Positions 21,908 to 28,360 of a DNA stretch of 30,938 bases are shown here, one piece after another. The position numbers and the translations under genes are program-made. The stretch is taken from contig JBBTRD010000022.1 in NCBI GenBank assembly GCA_038065335.1, positions 1-30,938 of the forward strand, given 5' to 3'. The notes beneath the pieces were generated by a model. It saw only the letters and a program-made list of their open reading frames with translations, was not told the origin of the DNA and searched no databases. This DNA is from 2-01-FULL-41-21 sp038065335 (GTDB lineage: Bacteria > Patescibacteriota > Minisyncoccia > 2-02-FULL-40-12 > GWA2-44-9). Positions within the stretch are counted from its first letter, which is position 1. Every line of letters begins with the position of its first letter.

Positions 21908-22438
21908 ATGAAAAATAAAGATATAGTAGTAATTCTGGACAATATTCGAAGCCGAGAAAATGTCGGTTCTATTTTTCGGACCGCCGATGCCGCCGGAGTT
22001 TCTAAAATTTACCTTTGTGGAATCACACCAACACCAAGTGCTGAAAAACAATCATTGCTATCTGAATACGATCGTATCAAAATAGCAACGGATAAAATCG
22101 CAAAGACGGCATTGGGAGCGGAAAAATGGGTGCCTTGGGAATACTACAAGCAGACATGGCAATTGATGGAAAAACTAAAAAAAGATGGCTATCAAGTATT
22201 AGCTTTAGAAAAAGTGAACCGCCCCTTTGACGGGTTCAGGGCAAGCAAGGATATCTTCAAATTTAGGGTCAAAGATGGGCCTCTAGTCCTAGTGGTGGGT
22301 AATGAGGTTTCGGGGTTATCCCCGAGGGTTCTAAGACGGTCAAGTGAGGTAGTGAGTATCCCTATGTATGGCCGGAAGGAGTCCCTAAATGTTGCGGTTG
22401 CTTTTGGAATTGCGGTCTATGCGCTCATTGGGGCATAG
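21908..22438 (+). CDS. SpoU/TrmH-family RNA 2'-O-methyltransferase
   Basis: A 176-residue SPOUT methyltransferase. All three motifs are visible: NIRSRENVGSIFRTADAAGV (residues 13-32), LVLVVGNEVSGLS and IPMYGRKESLNVAVAFGIAVYAL at the C-terminus. These form the trefoil knot that binds SAM. Members methylate ribose in tRNA (position 18 or 34) or 23S rRNA; the short length and lack of an extra N-terminal domain fit a tRNA enzyme, but the target cannot be read from sequence. It follows a -10 element with almost no leader. Confidence 0.9.
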   Translation: MKNKDIVVILDNIRSRENVGSIFRTADAAGVSKIYLCGITPTPSAEKQSLLSEYDRIKIATDKIAKTALGAEKWVPWEYYKQTWQLMEKLKKDGYQVLALEKVNRPFDGFRASKDIFKFRVKDGPLVLVVGNEVSGLSPRVLRRSSEVVSIPMYGRKESLNVAVAFGIAVYALIGA

Positions 22439-22566
22439 TTTAAAAGACCAGTATAAAGGTATATAAAAAGTGAAATTATTTTGTAATCTTTAGGTATGTT
22501 ATTAACAGAATATATACTAGATAAGTATGACCTAGGATAAGTTATAGTTATTCATTTTGGGCTATC

Positions 22567-22575
22567 TGATATAAT
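22567..22575 (+). promoter_or_regulatory. Extended -10 promoter of rnhB
   Basis: TGATATAAT, the same nonamer as at 3792 and before the initiator tRNA, 11 nt before the rnhB ATG. Confidence 0.6.
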
Positions 22576-22586
22576 AAGGACAGGCT

Positions 22587-23216
22587 ATGAAAACACCAAC
22601 CAAAACCCTAGAACGGAAATTGCTTAAATCTGGCTATGATTGTGTAATTGGGGTGGATGAGGTGGGAGTGGGGTGTTTGGCTGGACCAGTCGTGGTTTGC
22701 GCCACGTGTTTTTCGAAAGATTTTTACAAAAAAGAGCATTATAATTTTGCTGGCCTTAAGGAGTCAAAGCTTCTTTCGGCTAGTCAACGGGAGTTATTTG
22801 TAAAGGAATTTTTGAAGGAAAAAAAACTAACATACGCAATCTCACTTTGCTATCCAAAAAAGATTGATGCGGTAAATATTTACCAAGCGACTCGAACGGC
22901 GATGCGAAGAGCGATTAAAAATGTCTCTTCAAAAAATTCTCGAACGGTTGTTCTTATTGACGGTAACAAAAAAATTAAAAACTTGGAATTTGACCAACGG
23001 GCGATTATAAAAGGGGACCAAAAAGTTTTCATCATTGCTTGCGCCTCGATTATCGCTAAAGTCTATCGCGACAAGATGATGAAACGGTACGCGAAGCAAT
23101 TTCCCGCATATGGATTTGAACAACACAAGGGTTATAGCACTAAAATACATCAGAATGCTCTAAATAAGTACGGTCCTTGTCCCGTTCATCGGCGTTCTTT
23201 CAGGCTTATTTATTAA
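22587..23216 (+). CDS. rnhB: Ribonuclease HII
   Basis: A 209-residue RNase HII. The first catalytic pair is in VIGVDEVGVGCLAGPVVVCA (D24, E25), the third carboxylate in VVLIDGNKKI, and the fourth in IIAKVYRDKMM. It removes single ribonucleotides and RNA primers from DNA. The usual DEAGRG motif reads DEVGVG here: the arginine of the GRG element that contacts the ribonucleotide 2'-OH region is replaced by valine. C-terminal GYSTKIHQNALNKYGPCPVHRRSF is typical. The promoter directly upstream is an extended -10. Confidence 0.94.
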   Translation: MKTPTKTLERKLLKSGYDCVIGVDEVGVGCLAGPVVVCATCFSKDFYKKEHYNFAGLKESKLLSASQRELFVKEFLKEKKLTYAISLCYPKKIDAVNIYQATRTAMRRAIKNVSSKNSRTVVLIDGNKKIKNLEFDQRAIIKGDQKVFIIACASIIAKVYRDKMMKRYAKQFPAYGFEQHKGYSTKIHQNALNKYGPCPVHRRSFRLIY

Positions 23217-23260
23217 TATCCACTGGTGCTTACCGGTCTATTTGTTAAACTAATATCACG

Positions 23261-24253
23261 ATGGTAAAAATAGCAATAAATGGATTTGGAAGGATTGGAC
23301 GGGGCTTTTTTAAATTAGTCCTTCGACAGGCTCAGGATAAACTTGAAATAGTGGCGATTAATGACCTCGGAGGTTTAAATGATTTAGCGTACCTTCTTCA
23401 ACACGATTCCGTTTATGGAAATTATCGTGGAGATGTAAAAACTAAAATCGAAAATCTAAAAAACTACCTGATCGTCGATGAAAAAGATTACCTTTTTTTG
23501 AACGAAAAAGACGCTACTAAACTTCCTTGGGCGAATCTCGGCGTGGATATTGTCGTTGAATCATCGGGTGCATTTGAAAGTTATGAAAAGGCGGCGGTTC
23601 ATAAAAAAGCTGGTGCCAAGCGCGTGGTGATTACGGCACCGGCGGAAGATGAAGATGGACCCGATGGCCGGACAGTTTTGATGGGCATTAATGAAGAAGA
23701 TTTAAAAACCTGCACAATTTCTTCAAATGGCTCTTGTACGACTAATTCCGCTGCTTCAATAATGCAAATCTTTTCCGATAAATTGGGTATCAAAAAAGCT
23801 TTTTTAAATACCGCCCATGCTTATACCGCCAGCCAAGCATCAGTTAAAAATCCAAGTATAATACCTTCCGCAACCGGCGCTGAAATCGCTATTACTCGTG
23901 TCATTCCGGAATTAAAAGACAAGTTTGACGGCATGGCGATGCGAGTTCCGGTTCAGGACGGCTCAATTTCGGCAATTACGTTTGTCTCGGCCCGGCCGAC
24001 GACAACGGAAGAGATTAATTCAATCTTGAAAACAGCCGAAGCCGAACCGCGCTGGCAAGGGATTTTTAAAACAATTTCCGGTTCTGTTGTTTCATCCGAT
24101 ATAGTTGGCGATCCCTATCCAGCCATTGCCGATCTCTCCCTTACCAAAGTCGTTGATGGCGACCTTTGCTGTGTCTATTCCTGGTATGACAATGAGTTTG
24201 GATATGCGAATAGCCTTGTTGTCCATGTATTAAAAGTAGCAGGGAATCTATAA
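23261..24253 (+). CDS. gap: Glyceraldehyde-3-phosphate dehydrogenase
   Basis: A 330-residue GAPDH with the NAD-binding start KIAINGFGRIGRGFF, the catalytic cysteine in SSNGSCTTNSAASIM, the partner histidine in LNTAHAYTASQ, and the C-terminal WYDNEFGYANSLV. It oxidises glyceraldehyde-3-phosphate in lower glycolysis, the usual energy core of CPR cells, and links to the transketolase pair downstream through triose phosphate. At residues 21-29 the sequence LVLRQAQDKLEIV contains a repeat-derived insert (23320-23340) between the first helix and second strand, replacing the usual short connection. It overlaps the next gene by one base (TAATG). Confidence 0.96.
   Translation: MVKIAINGFGRIGRGFFKLVLRQAQDKLEIVAINDLGGLNDLAYLLQHDSVYGNYRGDVKTKIENLKNYLIVDEKDYLFLNEKDATKLPWANLGVDIVVESSGAFESYEKAAVHKKAGAKRVVITAPAEDEDGPDGRTVLMGINEEDLKTCTISSNGSCTTNSAASIMQIFSDKLGIKKAFLNTAHAYTASQASVKNPSIIPSATGAEIAITRVIPELKDKFDGMAMRVPVQDGSISAITFVSARPTTTEEINSILKTAEAEPRWQGIFKTISGSVVSSDIVGDPYPAIADLSLTKVVDGDLCCVYSWYDNEFGYANSLVVHVLKVAGNL
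23320..23340. repeat. Short dispersed repeat inside gap
   Basis: CCTTCGACAGGCTCAGGATA is a sequence I recognise as common in many bacterial genome assemblies; its in-frame translation gives LRQAQDK. Confidence 0.65.
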
Positions 24254-24603
24254 TGTCCGAATTACATATAATTAAACAACCTATTTCTCATGATGAGCTT
24301 AAAAGAATCGCCTCGGAGCGTTATGGCGACTTAGTAAAAGGTGCGGTTGATATAGAAAAAGGGATTATGGTTTTGGGCGGTGAGTTACATATTGATGAAG
24401 CCCTGAAATTAATTGAGAAGTTCCAATCCAAGGGCAAGGATATTTGGGGCATAAATCTCTATCCGGAAAAGACGGGGGATGATATGATTGAGTTGGATTC
24501 CATGATTAACTTAAAACCCGATCTTGGGAATCGTAGTCGGGGCGTGGATTCTTTAGAAATACAGGAGAAAATAAAAAATATCGTCCATAAACTTATCGTA
24601 TGA
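24253..24603 (+). CDS. DUF5674-like conserved protein
   Basis: A 116-residue protein: IKQPISHDELKRIASERYGDLVKGAVDIEKGIMVLGGELHIDEALKLIE, then GINLYPEK and a PDLGNRSRGVDS motif. I recognise this as the DUF5674 type (residues G-D-L-V-K-A-V-D, L-G-G-E-L-H and N-R-S), which occurs in CPR and some cyanobacteria. Function unknown; the small size, absence of a signal and conserved polar motifs suggest a cytosolic binding protein. It is coupled to gap (TAATG) and to the next gene (ATGA), so the three are translated together. Confidence 0.8.
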   Translation: MSELHIIKQPISHDELKRIASERYGDLVKGAVDIEKGIMVLGGELHIDEALKLIEKFQSKGKDIWGINLYPEKTGDDMIELDSMINLKPDLGNRSRGVDSLEIQEKIKNIVHKLIV

Positions 24604-24926
24604 GCAATGTATCTGATAATCGTTGGCACACGCTTCCATTGGCCGAACAGATGGCCAATATTGGTTCGGAGGTCGGGCGGGCGGCAAAATGGCAAGGGAA
24701 AGACGACGCTCGTTTTGATGGTGCGATTAGTCGCGCTATGGAATTGATTGATCTGACACTGGAAGATCCCCGTTGGCATAATCGGCTATTAGAACTTAGC
24801 CGTTTCAAAGAATTTTTCTGTGATGCGGTGCTAGGAGGCCATGAATACGACACAACATTTGCTAGCTTGGAAAAATATCTCACGCCTTTTATGAATGTAA
24901 CCACTCGAACATACTCAACAATTTAA
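24600..24926 (+). CDS. Conserved small helical protein, function unknown
   Basis: A 108-residue, mostly helical protein: RWHTLPLAEQMANIGSEVGRAAKWQGK, then ISRAMELIDLTLEDPRWHNRLLELSRFKEFFCDAVLG. The pattern LAEQ-ANIGSEV-RA, followed by RALELLDLTI-D, is one I have seen in small bacterial proteins of unknown role; its helix-rich, charged make-up resembles four-helix HEPN/nucleotidyltransferase-partner proteins, but that is only a resemblance. It overlaps the DUF5674 gene by four bases, a tight coupling. Confidence 0.75.
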   Translation: MSNVSDNRWHTLPLAEQMANIGSEVGRAAKWQGKDDARFDGAISRAMELIDLTLEDPRWHNRLLELSRFKEFFCDAVLGGHEYDTTFASLEKYLTPFMNVTTRTYSTI

Positions 24927-24986
24927 TGTTGTCCCAATACATCGACGACTCACCTTTGCTAATGCTACGGCGAGGTAAACAAAAAA

Positions 24987-25874
24987 GTGAGTAATTATAT
25001 TTCCGAAAATAAAATTGAAGAGCTGGAAATCAAGGCGAATGAGGCGCGGGAGCTTGTGATTGAGATGTTAACGGAGGCGGGGTCGGGGCATACGGCCGGG
25101 CCGATGGGGATGGCCGATATTTTTACGGCTTTATATTTTCATGTTTTAAATCACGACCCCAAAAATCCCGATTGGGCCGAGCGAGACCGATTAATTCTTT
25201 CCAACGGTCACATCTGTCCAATTCGATATGTTTCCATGGCGATGTCAGGATATTTTCCGATTGAAGAATTAAAAACGTTACGAAAATTCGGCTCACGGTT
25301 ACAGGGTCATCCGGAGCGAGAAAGATTGCCGGGGCTAGAAACAACCTCTGGACCATTGGGTGAAGGGCTAGGCCAAGCGGCTGGTATCGCTTATGGCGCG
25401 AGGATGTCCGTCAAAGGCGGATCCGCCTCTGGCGGAGACAAATTTAGAGTATATGTCATAATGGGTGATGGCGAACAAGATGAAGGCAATGTGTGGGAAT
25501 CGGCCATGTTTGTAGGAAAAAATAAATTAAGCAACCTCACGGCCATTATTGACCGCAATAACATTCAGATTGATGGGATGACTGAAGACATCATGCCTTT
25601 GGAAAGTTTGCGGGCGAAATATGAAGCTTTCAATTGGCACGTTTTAGAAGTTGATGGCCATAATATAGAAGCGTTCGTCGATGCGATTGAAGAGGCCAAA
25701 GCCATTTATGAAAAACCAACTGTGATTATCGCCCACACTATTCCGGGTAAAGGAATCCCTGAAATTGAGTTTGATTATACCTGGCACGGTAAGCCGCCTA
25801 AACCAGAGGAGGCTAAAAAGTTTCTTCACGAGCTTCGAACGTTGGGTGGTAAAATTAAATCTGAACATCAGTGA
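24987..25874 (+). CDS. Transketolase, N-terminal subunit
   Basis: A 295-residue protein with SGHTAGPMGMADIFTALYF and SNGHICPIRY, the thiamine-diphosphate motif GDGEQDEGNVWESAMFVGKNKL...IDRNNIQIDG, and a C-terminal AHTIPGKG. This is the pyrophosphate-binding half of a split transketolase; the other half is at 26447. Together they would move two-carbon units between sugar phosphates in the non-oxidative pentose phosphate pathway. The start is GTG with a weak GAGG 12 nt upstream. A repeat-derived stretch, VKGGSASGGDK (25406-25439), is inserted just before the GDG motif, in a surface loop. Confidence 0.93.
   Translation: MSNYISENKIEELEIKANEARELVIEMLTEAGSGHTAGPMGMADIFTALYFHVLNHDPKNPDWAERDRLILSNGHICPIRYVSMAMSGYFPIEELKTLRKFGSRLQGHPERERLPGLETTSGPLGEGLGQAAGIAYGARMSVKGGSASGGDKFRVYVIMGDGEQDEGNVWESAMFVGKNKLSNLTAIIDRNNIQIDGMTEDIMPLESLRAKYEAFNWHVLEVDGHNIEAFVDAIEEAKAIYEKPTVIIAHTIPGKGIPEIEFDYTWHGKPPKPEEAKKFLHELRTLGGKIKSEHQ
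25406..25439. repeat. Palindromic repeat inside the transketolase N subunit
   Basis: AGGCGGATCCGCCT at the centre, with diverged outer arms GTCCGTC and GGCGGAGAC; read in frame as VKGGSASGGD. Confidence 0.7.
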
Positions 25875-25884
25875 ACAGAATATT

Positions 25885-25949
25885 AAATCTAAAATCTAAA
25901 ATCTCAAATATTTCTAATTTTTTATTTTTTAGATTTTATTTTTTAGATT
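25885..25949. repeat. AAATCTAAAATCT / AGATTTTATTTTT inverted repeat
   Basis: Direct AAATCTAA units on the left face AGATTTTATTTTTTAGATT on the right, an AT-rich hairpin that may end the transketolase N-subunit transcript. Confidence 0.55.
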
Positions 25950-25971
25950 CTTTGAAGGGGGGTGTTGTTGT

Positions 25972-26181
25972 ATGATGAGTAGCGAAAGATGCCGATGTCC
26001 GCACCATCTGGTCATGAAAATTTTGGNNNNNNNNNNNNNNNNNNNNNNNNNNNNNNNNNNNNNNNNNNNNNNNNNNNNNNNNNNNNNNNNNNNNNNNNNN
26101 NNNNNNNNNNNNNNNNNNNNNNNNNNATGATGAGTAGCGAAAGATGCCGATGTCCGCACCATCTGGTCATGAAAATTTTGG
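25972..26181. other. 100-N assembly gap between identical 55-base flanks
   Basis: Bases 25972-26026 and 26127-26181 are identical and surround exactly 100 N's (26027-26126). The likely cause is that two contigs overlapping by 55 bases were joined as if separated; the real locus probably has one copy. Neighbouring coordinates and the spacing of the next gene are thus artificial. Confidence 0.9.
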
Positions 26182-26369
26182 TAGTGCTCGCCTGGATTTC
26201 GGGTATTTTGTTTTTCTGGTCCAGCTTGGGGACGAGAGTATTTTGGGGATTTGACGCCGGTTATTGGGCTTGGGTAGTCGTAATTTTAGTTTTGTTATCC
26301 AAAACTACGGGATGCTGTAAGTGTTGCTGTGGCGACAGACACTGCAGTACGTGTCCAGTACAGAAGTAG
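26127..26369 (+). CDS. Small cysteine-rich membrane protein
   Basis: An 80-residue protein (ATG 26127; the same start occurs at 25972 before the gap). Two hydrophobic helices are visible (VMKILVVLAWISGILFFWSSL and AGYWAWVVVILVLLSK), then a cysteine-rich tail, GCCKCCCGDRHCSTCPVQK, with seven cysteines; two more are near the N-terminus (RCRC). The cysteines could bind a metal ion. A strong Shine-Dalgarno (GAAGGGGGG) lies before the first copy of the start. I do not know the family. It sits between the two transketolase halves, which suggests a shared locus but not a shared function. Confidence 0.65.
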   Translation: MMSSERCRCPHHLVMKILVVLAWISGILFFWSSLGTRVFWGFDAGYWAWVVVILVLLSKTTGCCKCCCGDRHCSTCPVQK

Positions 26370-26370
26370 T

Positions 26371-26433
26371 TATTAGGACTTAGCCATTAGAACTTAGGAG
26401 TACTAAAATCTAATGGCTAACGACTAATGGCTG
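26371..26433. repeat. TTAGCCATTAG/CTAATGGCTAA repeat, copy 3
   Basis: The most complete copy: TTAGCCATTAG, AACTTAGG, then CTAATGGCTAA and CTAATGGCT. The ATG in its last unit opens only a short dead-end frame here. Confidence 0.75.
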
Positions 26434-26446
26434 GTTCAACTATTTC

Positions 26447-27451
26447 ATGATTAATTCCGACGCAAAACTAATTACCGACTTATCGAACCCGGAAATGATG
26501 CCGACCCGCGACGGCTATGGGAAAGGTTTGGTTGCGGCGGGGGAGAAAGACGAACGAGTTGTTGTCTTGTGCGCGGATTTAACGGAGTCAACCCGCGTGG
26601 AAGCTTTCAAAGATAAATTTCCGGAACGATTCATTGAAGTTGGCGTGGCCGAACAGAGTTTAGTAACTGTCGCTTCGGGTCTGGCTAATTACGGCAAAAT
26701 TCCGTTTATCTCTTCATACGCTGTGTTTAGTCCGGGCCGGAACTGGGAACAAATTCGAACGACGGTGGCTTTGAATAATGTGCCTGTAAAAATTGCCGGT
26801 CATCATGCCGGTATTTCAGTCGGGCCGGACGGCGCGACCCATCAAGCTTTAGAAGATATTGCTTTAATGCGAGTTTTGCCTAATATGATTGTGGTTGTGC
26901 CTTGTGATGTGATTGAAGCCGAAAAGGCGACGATTGCCTCGGCCAATAATGCCAAACCAACATATTTACGATTTGGCCGAGATAAATCAGCCGTCTTCAC
27001 CACCCCTGAAACGCCGTTTGAAATCGGGAAGGCTATTGTATTGCGAGACCCCGCCTCGGCGGGGCAGGTGGCAAATGACGTGGCCATTGTCGGTTGTGGG
27101 ATGTTACTTTATAACGCCCTGGTTGCGGCCGAGGAATTATCCAGAGAAGGTATTGAATGTATGGTCATCAATTCTCACACCGTGAAACCATTGGATGGAA
27201 AAACCATAATCGAAGCGGCTCAAAAAACCGGCGCGGTAGTATCCGTGGAAGAGCATCAAATCGCCGGCGGTTTAGGTTCAGCCATAGCCGAACTTTTGGC
27301 CAAAAACTATCCCGTGCCCCAAGAGTTTATCGGTTTGCAAGATCGATTCGGCGAGTCTGGTACCACGGAAGAGCTTATCAAAGCTTGTGGGTTGGGTGTT
27401 ACTCATATTAAAGACGCGGTGAAAAAAGTAATCGCCAGAAAAAATAAATAA
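26447..27451 (+). CDS. Transketolase, C-terminal subunit
   Basis: A 334-residue protein with the pyrimidine-binding domain (MPTRDGYGKGLVAAGEKD, LCADLTESTRVEAF, FIEVGVAEQSLVTVASGLA, HHAGISVGPDGATHQALEDIALMR) and a transketolase C-terminal domain (SHTVKPLDGKTI, VSVEEHQIAGGLGSAIAELLA). The glutamate in VAEQ is the one that activates thiamine diphosphate in this family. It pairs with the N subunit at 24987. A 16-bp palindrome (27049-27064, CCCCGCC/GGCGGGG) is read in frame as DPASAG in a loop before the C-terminal domain. Confidence 0.93.
   Translation: MINSDAKLITDLSNPEMMPTRDGYGKGLVAAGEKDERVVVLCADLTESTRVEAFKDKFPERFIEVGVAEQSLVTVASGLANYGKIPFISSYAVFSPGRNWEQIRTTVALNNVPVKIAGHHAGISVGPDGATHQALEDIALMRVLPNMIVVVPCDVIEAEKATIASANNAKPTYLRFGRDKSAVFTTPETPFEIGKAIVLRDPASAGQVANDVAIVGCGMLLYNALVAAEELSREGIECMVINSHTVKPLDGKTIIEAAQKTGAVVSVEEHQIAGGLGSAIAELLAKNYPVPQEFIGLQDRFGESGTTEELIKACGLGVTHIKDAVKKVIARKNK
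27049..27064. repeat. Palindrome inside the transketolase C subunit
   Basis: CCCCGCC and GGCGGGG around TC, read as DPASAG. Confidence 0.7.
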
Positions 27452-27460
27452 TTTATTTAT

Positions 27461-27494
27461 GTTCAAAATGTACGCAATTGCGTACATTTTGAAC
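27461..27494. terminator. Bidirectional terminator, perfect 34-bp palindrome
   Basis: GTTCAAAATGTACGCAA and its exact complement lie between two convergent genes (transketolase C subunit and the UDG-like gene), 9 nt after one stop codon and 11 nt before the other gene's end. Confidence 0.75.
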
Positions 27495-27505
27495 AATACT
27501 TTTTA

Positions 27506-28075
27506 TTAGACTGTTCCGTCTGCGGGTTTCTTGAGGAGTTCTTTGAGTTTGGCCAAATCGTTGGTCATGCGGAGTTTAACTTGAGGGTCATTCACGGCGT
27601 GATTAGGATGGAAAGTGGGAATCAATTCATAACTGCCAAAATTAAAGATTCGGCCGTGGACATTATCAAGCGGTTGGCGCAAACCGATTCCATTTAAAGC
27701 GGCCATGCCGAGGGTGACAACCACTTGTGGGTTGATGGCCTTGATTTCTTCTTTAAGGAAAGGAATATGAGATTTAATCTCTTTGGGTGAAAGAATCTTG
27801 CCGGGTTGAGCCGAGTATTTTACCACGCTAGTGACGTAAATATGTTTTTTATCGATGCCGACTGATTTCAAGACCTGATGGAGCATTTTTTCGGAGAGGC
27901 CGGTGAGGGGGCGAGATTCGCGCATTTCGTCGGGTCCCGGAATTTCGGTTACAAAAACAACTTTGGCGGGCACGGAACCGCTCCCGAAGATCAGTTTTTT
28001 GTTTAGGAATTTTTTCTTCAGAGCTTTATTGACTCTGTCCAATTCCTGTGGGGTTGTAGTGGCGGTTGCTTTCAT
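27506..28075 (-). CDS. Uracil-DNA glycosylase superfamily protein lacking Fe-S cysteines
   Basis: A 189-residue protein with the order of motifs of family 4 UDG: VVFVTEIPGPDEMRESRPLTGLSEKMLHQVL (in place of GEAPG-x-EE-x-GRPF-G), YVTSVVKYSAQPGKILSP, VVVTLGMAALNGIG and TFHPNHAV (in place of YHPAA). Family 4 enzymes remove uracil from DNA and hold a [4Fe-4S] cluster with four cysteines. This protein has no cysteine at all; the usual VVKC has become VVKY. It may be a cluster-free enzyme or an altered substrate form. The catalytic acidic position is replaced by E-I-P-G-P-D-E. No clear promoter seen. Confidence 0.85.
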   Translation of the reverse strand: MKATATTTPQELDRVNKALKKKFLNKKLIFGSGSVPAKVVFVTEIPGPDEMRESRPLTGLSEKMLHQVLKSVGIDKKHIYVTSVVKYSAQPGKILSPKEIKSHIPFLKEEIKAINPQVVVTLGMAALNGIGLRQPLDNVHGRIFNFGSYELIPTFHPNHAVNDPQVKLRMTNDLAKLKELLKKPADGTV

Positions 28076-28175
28076 GGAAACGAATTAACCAATCCACTTG
28101 GGATTTACTTATCTTAGCATGATGAGAGTAATTTGGCAAGAGCTTTTCTTTTTGCTATTATTTCAGAACTACGTT

Positions 28176-28247
28176 GGGTGCGTAGTTAAGTGGTATAACG
28201 CCGTCCTGATAAGACGGAGGCCGGAGGTTCGATCCCTCCCGCACCCA
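28176..28247 (+). tRNA. tRNA-Ile (GAT)
   Basis: Acceptor GGGTGCG with CGCACCC, anticodon loop CTGATAA (GAT), T-arm GGAGG with CCTCC around TTCGATC, discriminator A. CCA is not encoded (CAG follows). It is 15 nt upstream of tRNA-Ala and outside any rRNA operon. Confidence 0.95.
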
Positions 28248-28262
28248 CAGGCATTGCTTATC

Positions 28263-28335
28263 GGGCCCTTAGCTCAGTTGGTAGAGTGCCTCATTTGCAA
28301 TGAGGAGGTCACCAGTTCGAATCTGGTAGGGTCCA
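28263..28335 (+). tRNA. tRNA-Ala (TGC)
   Basis: Acceptor GGGCCCT with AGGGTCC including the G3-U70 pair that identifies tRNA-Ala; anticodon loop TTTGCAA (TGC); T-loop TTCGAAT; discriminator A; CCA not encoded. Ile and Ala tRNAs are classic 16S-23S spacer tRNAs, here found apart from the 16S gene. Confidence 0.96.
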
Positions 28336-28345
28336 CAGAAAATAA

Positions 28346-28354
28346 TGGTACTAT
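28346..28354 (+). promoter_or_regulatory. Extended -10 of rmuC
   Basis: TGGTACTAT ends 6 nt before the GTG at 28361, predicting a leaderless GTG-start mRNA. Confidence 0.5.
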
Positions 28355-28360
28355 TAGGTT

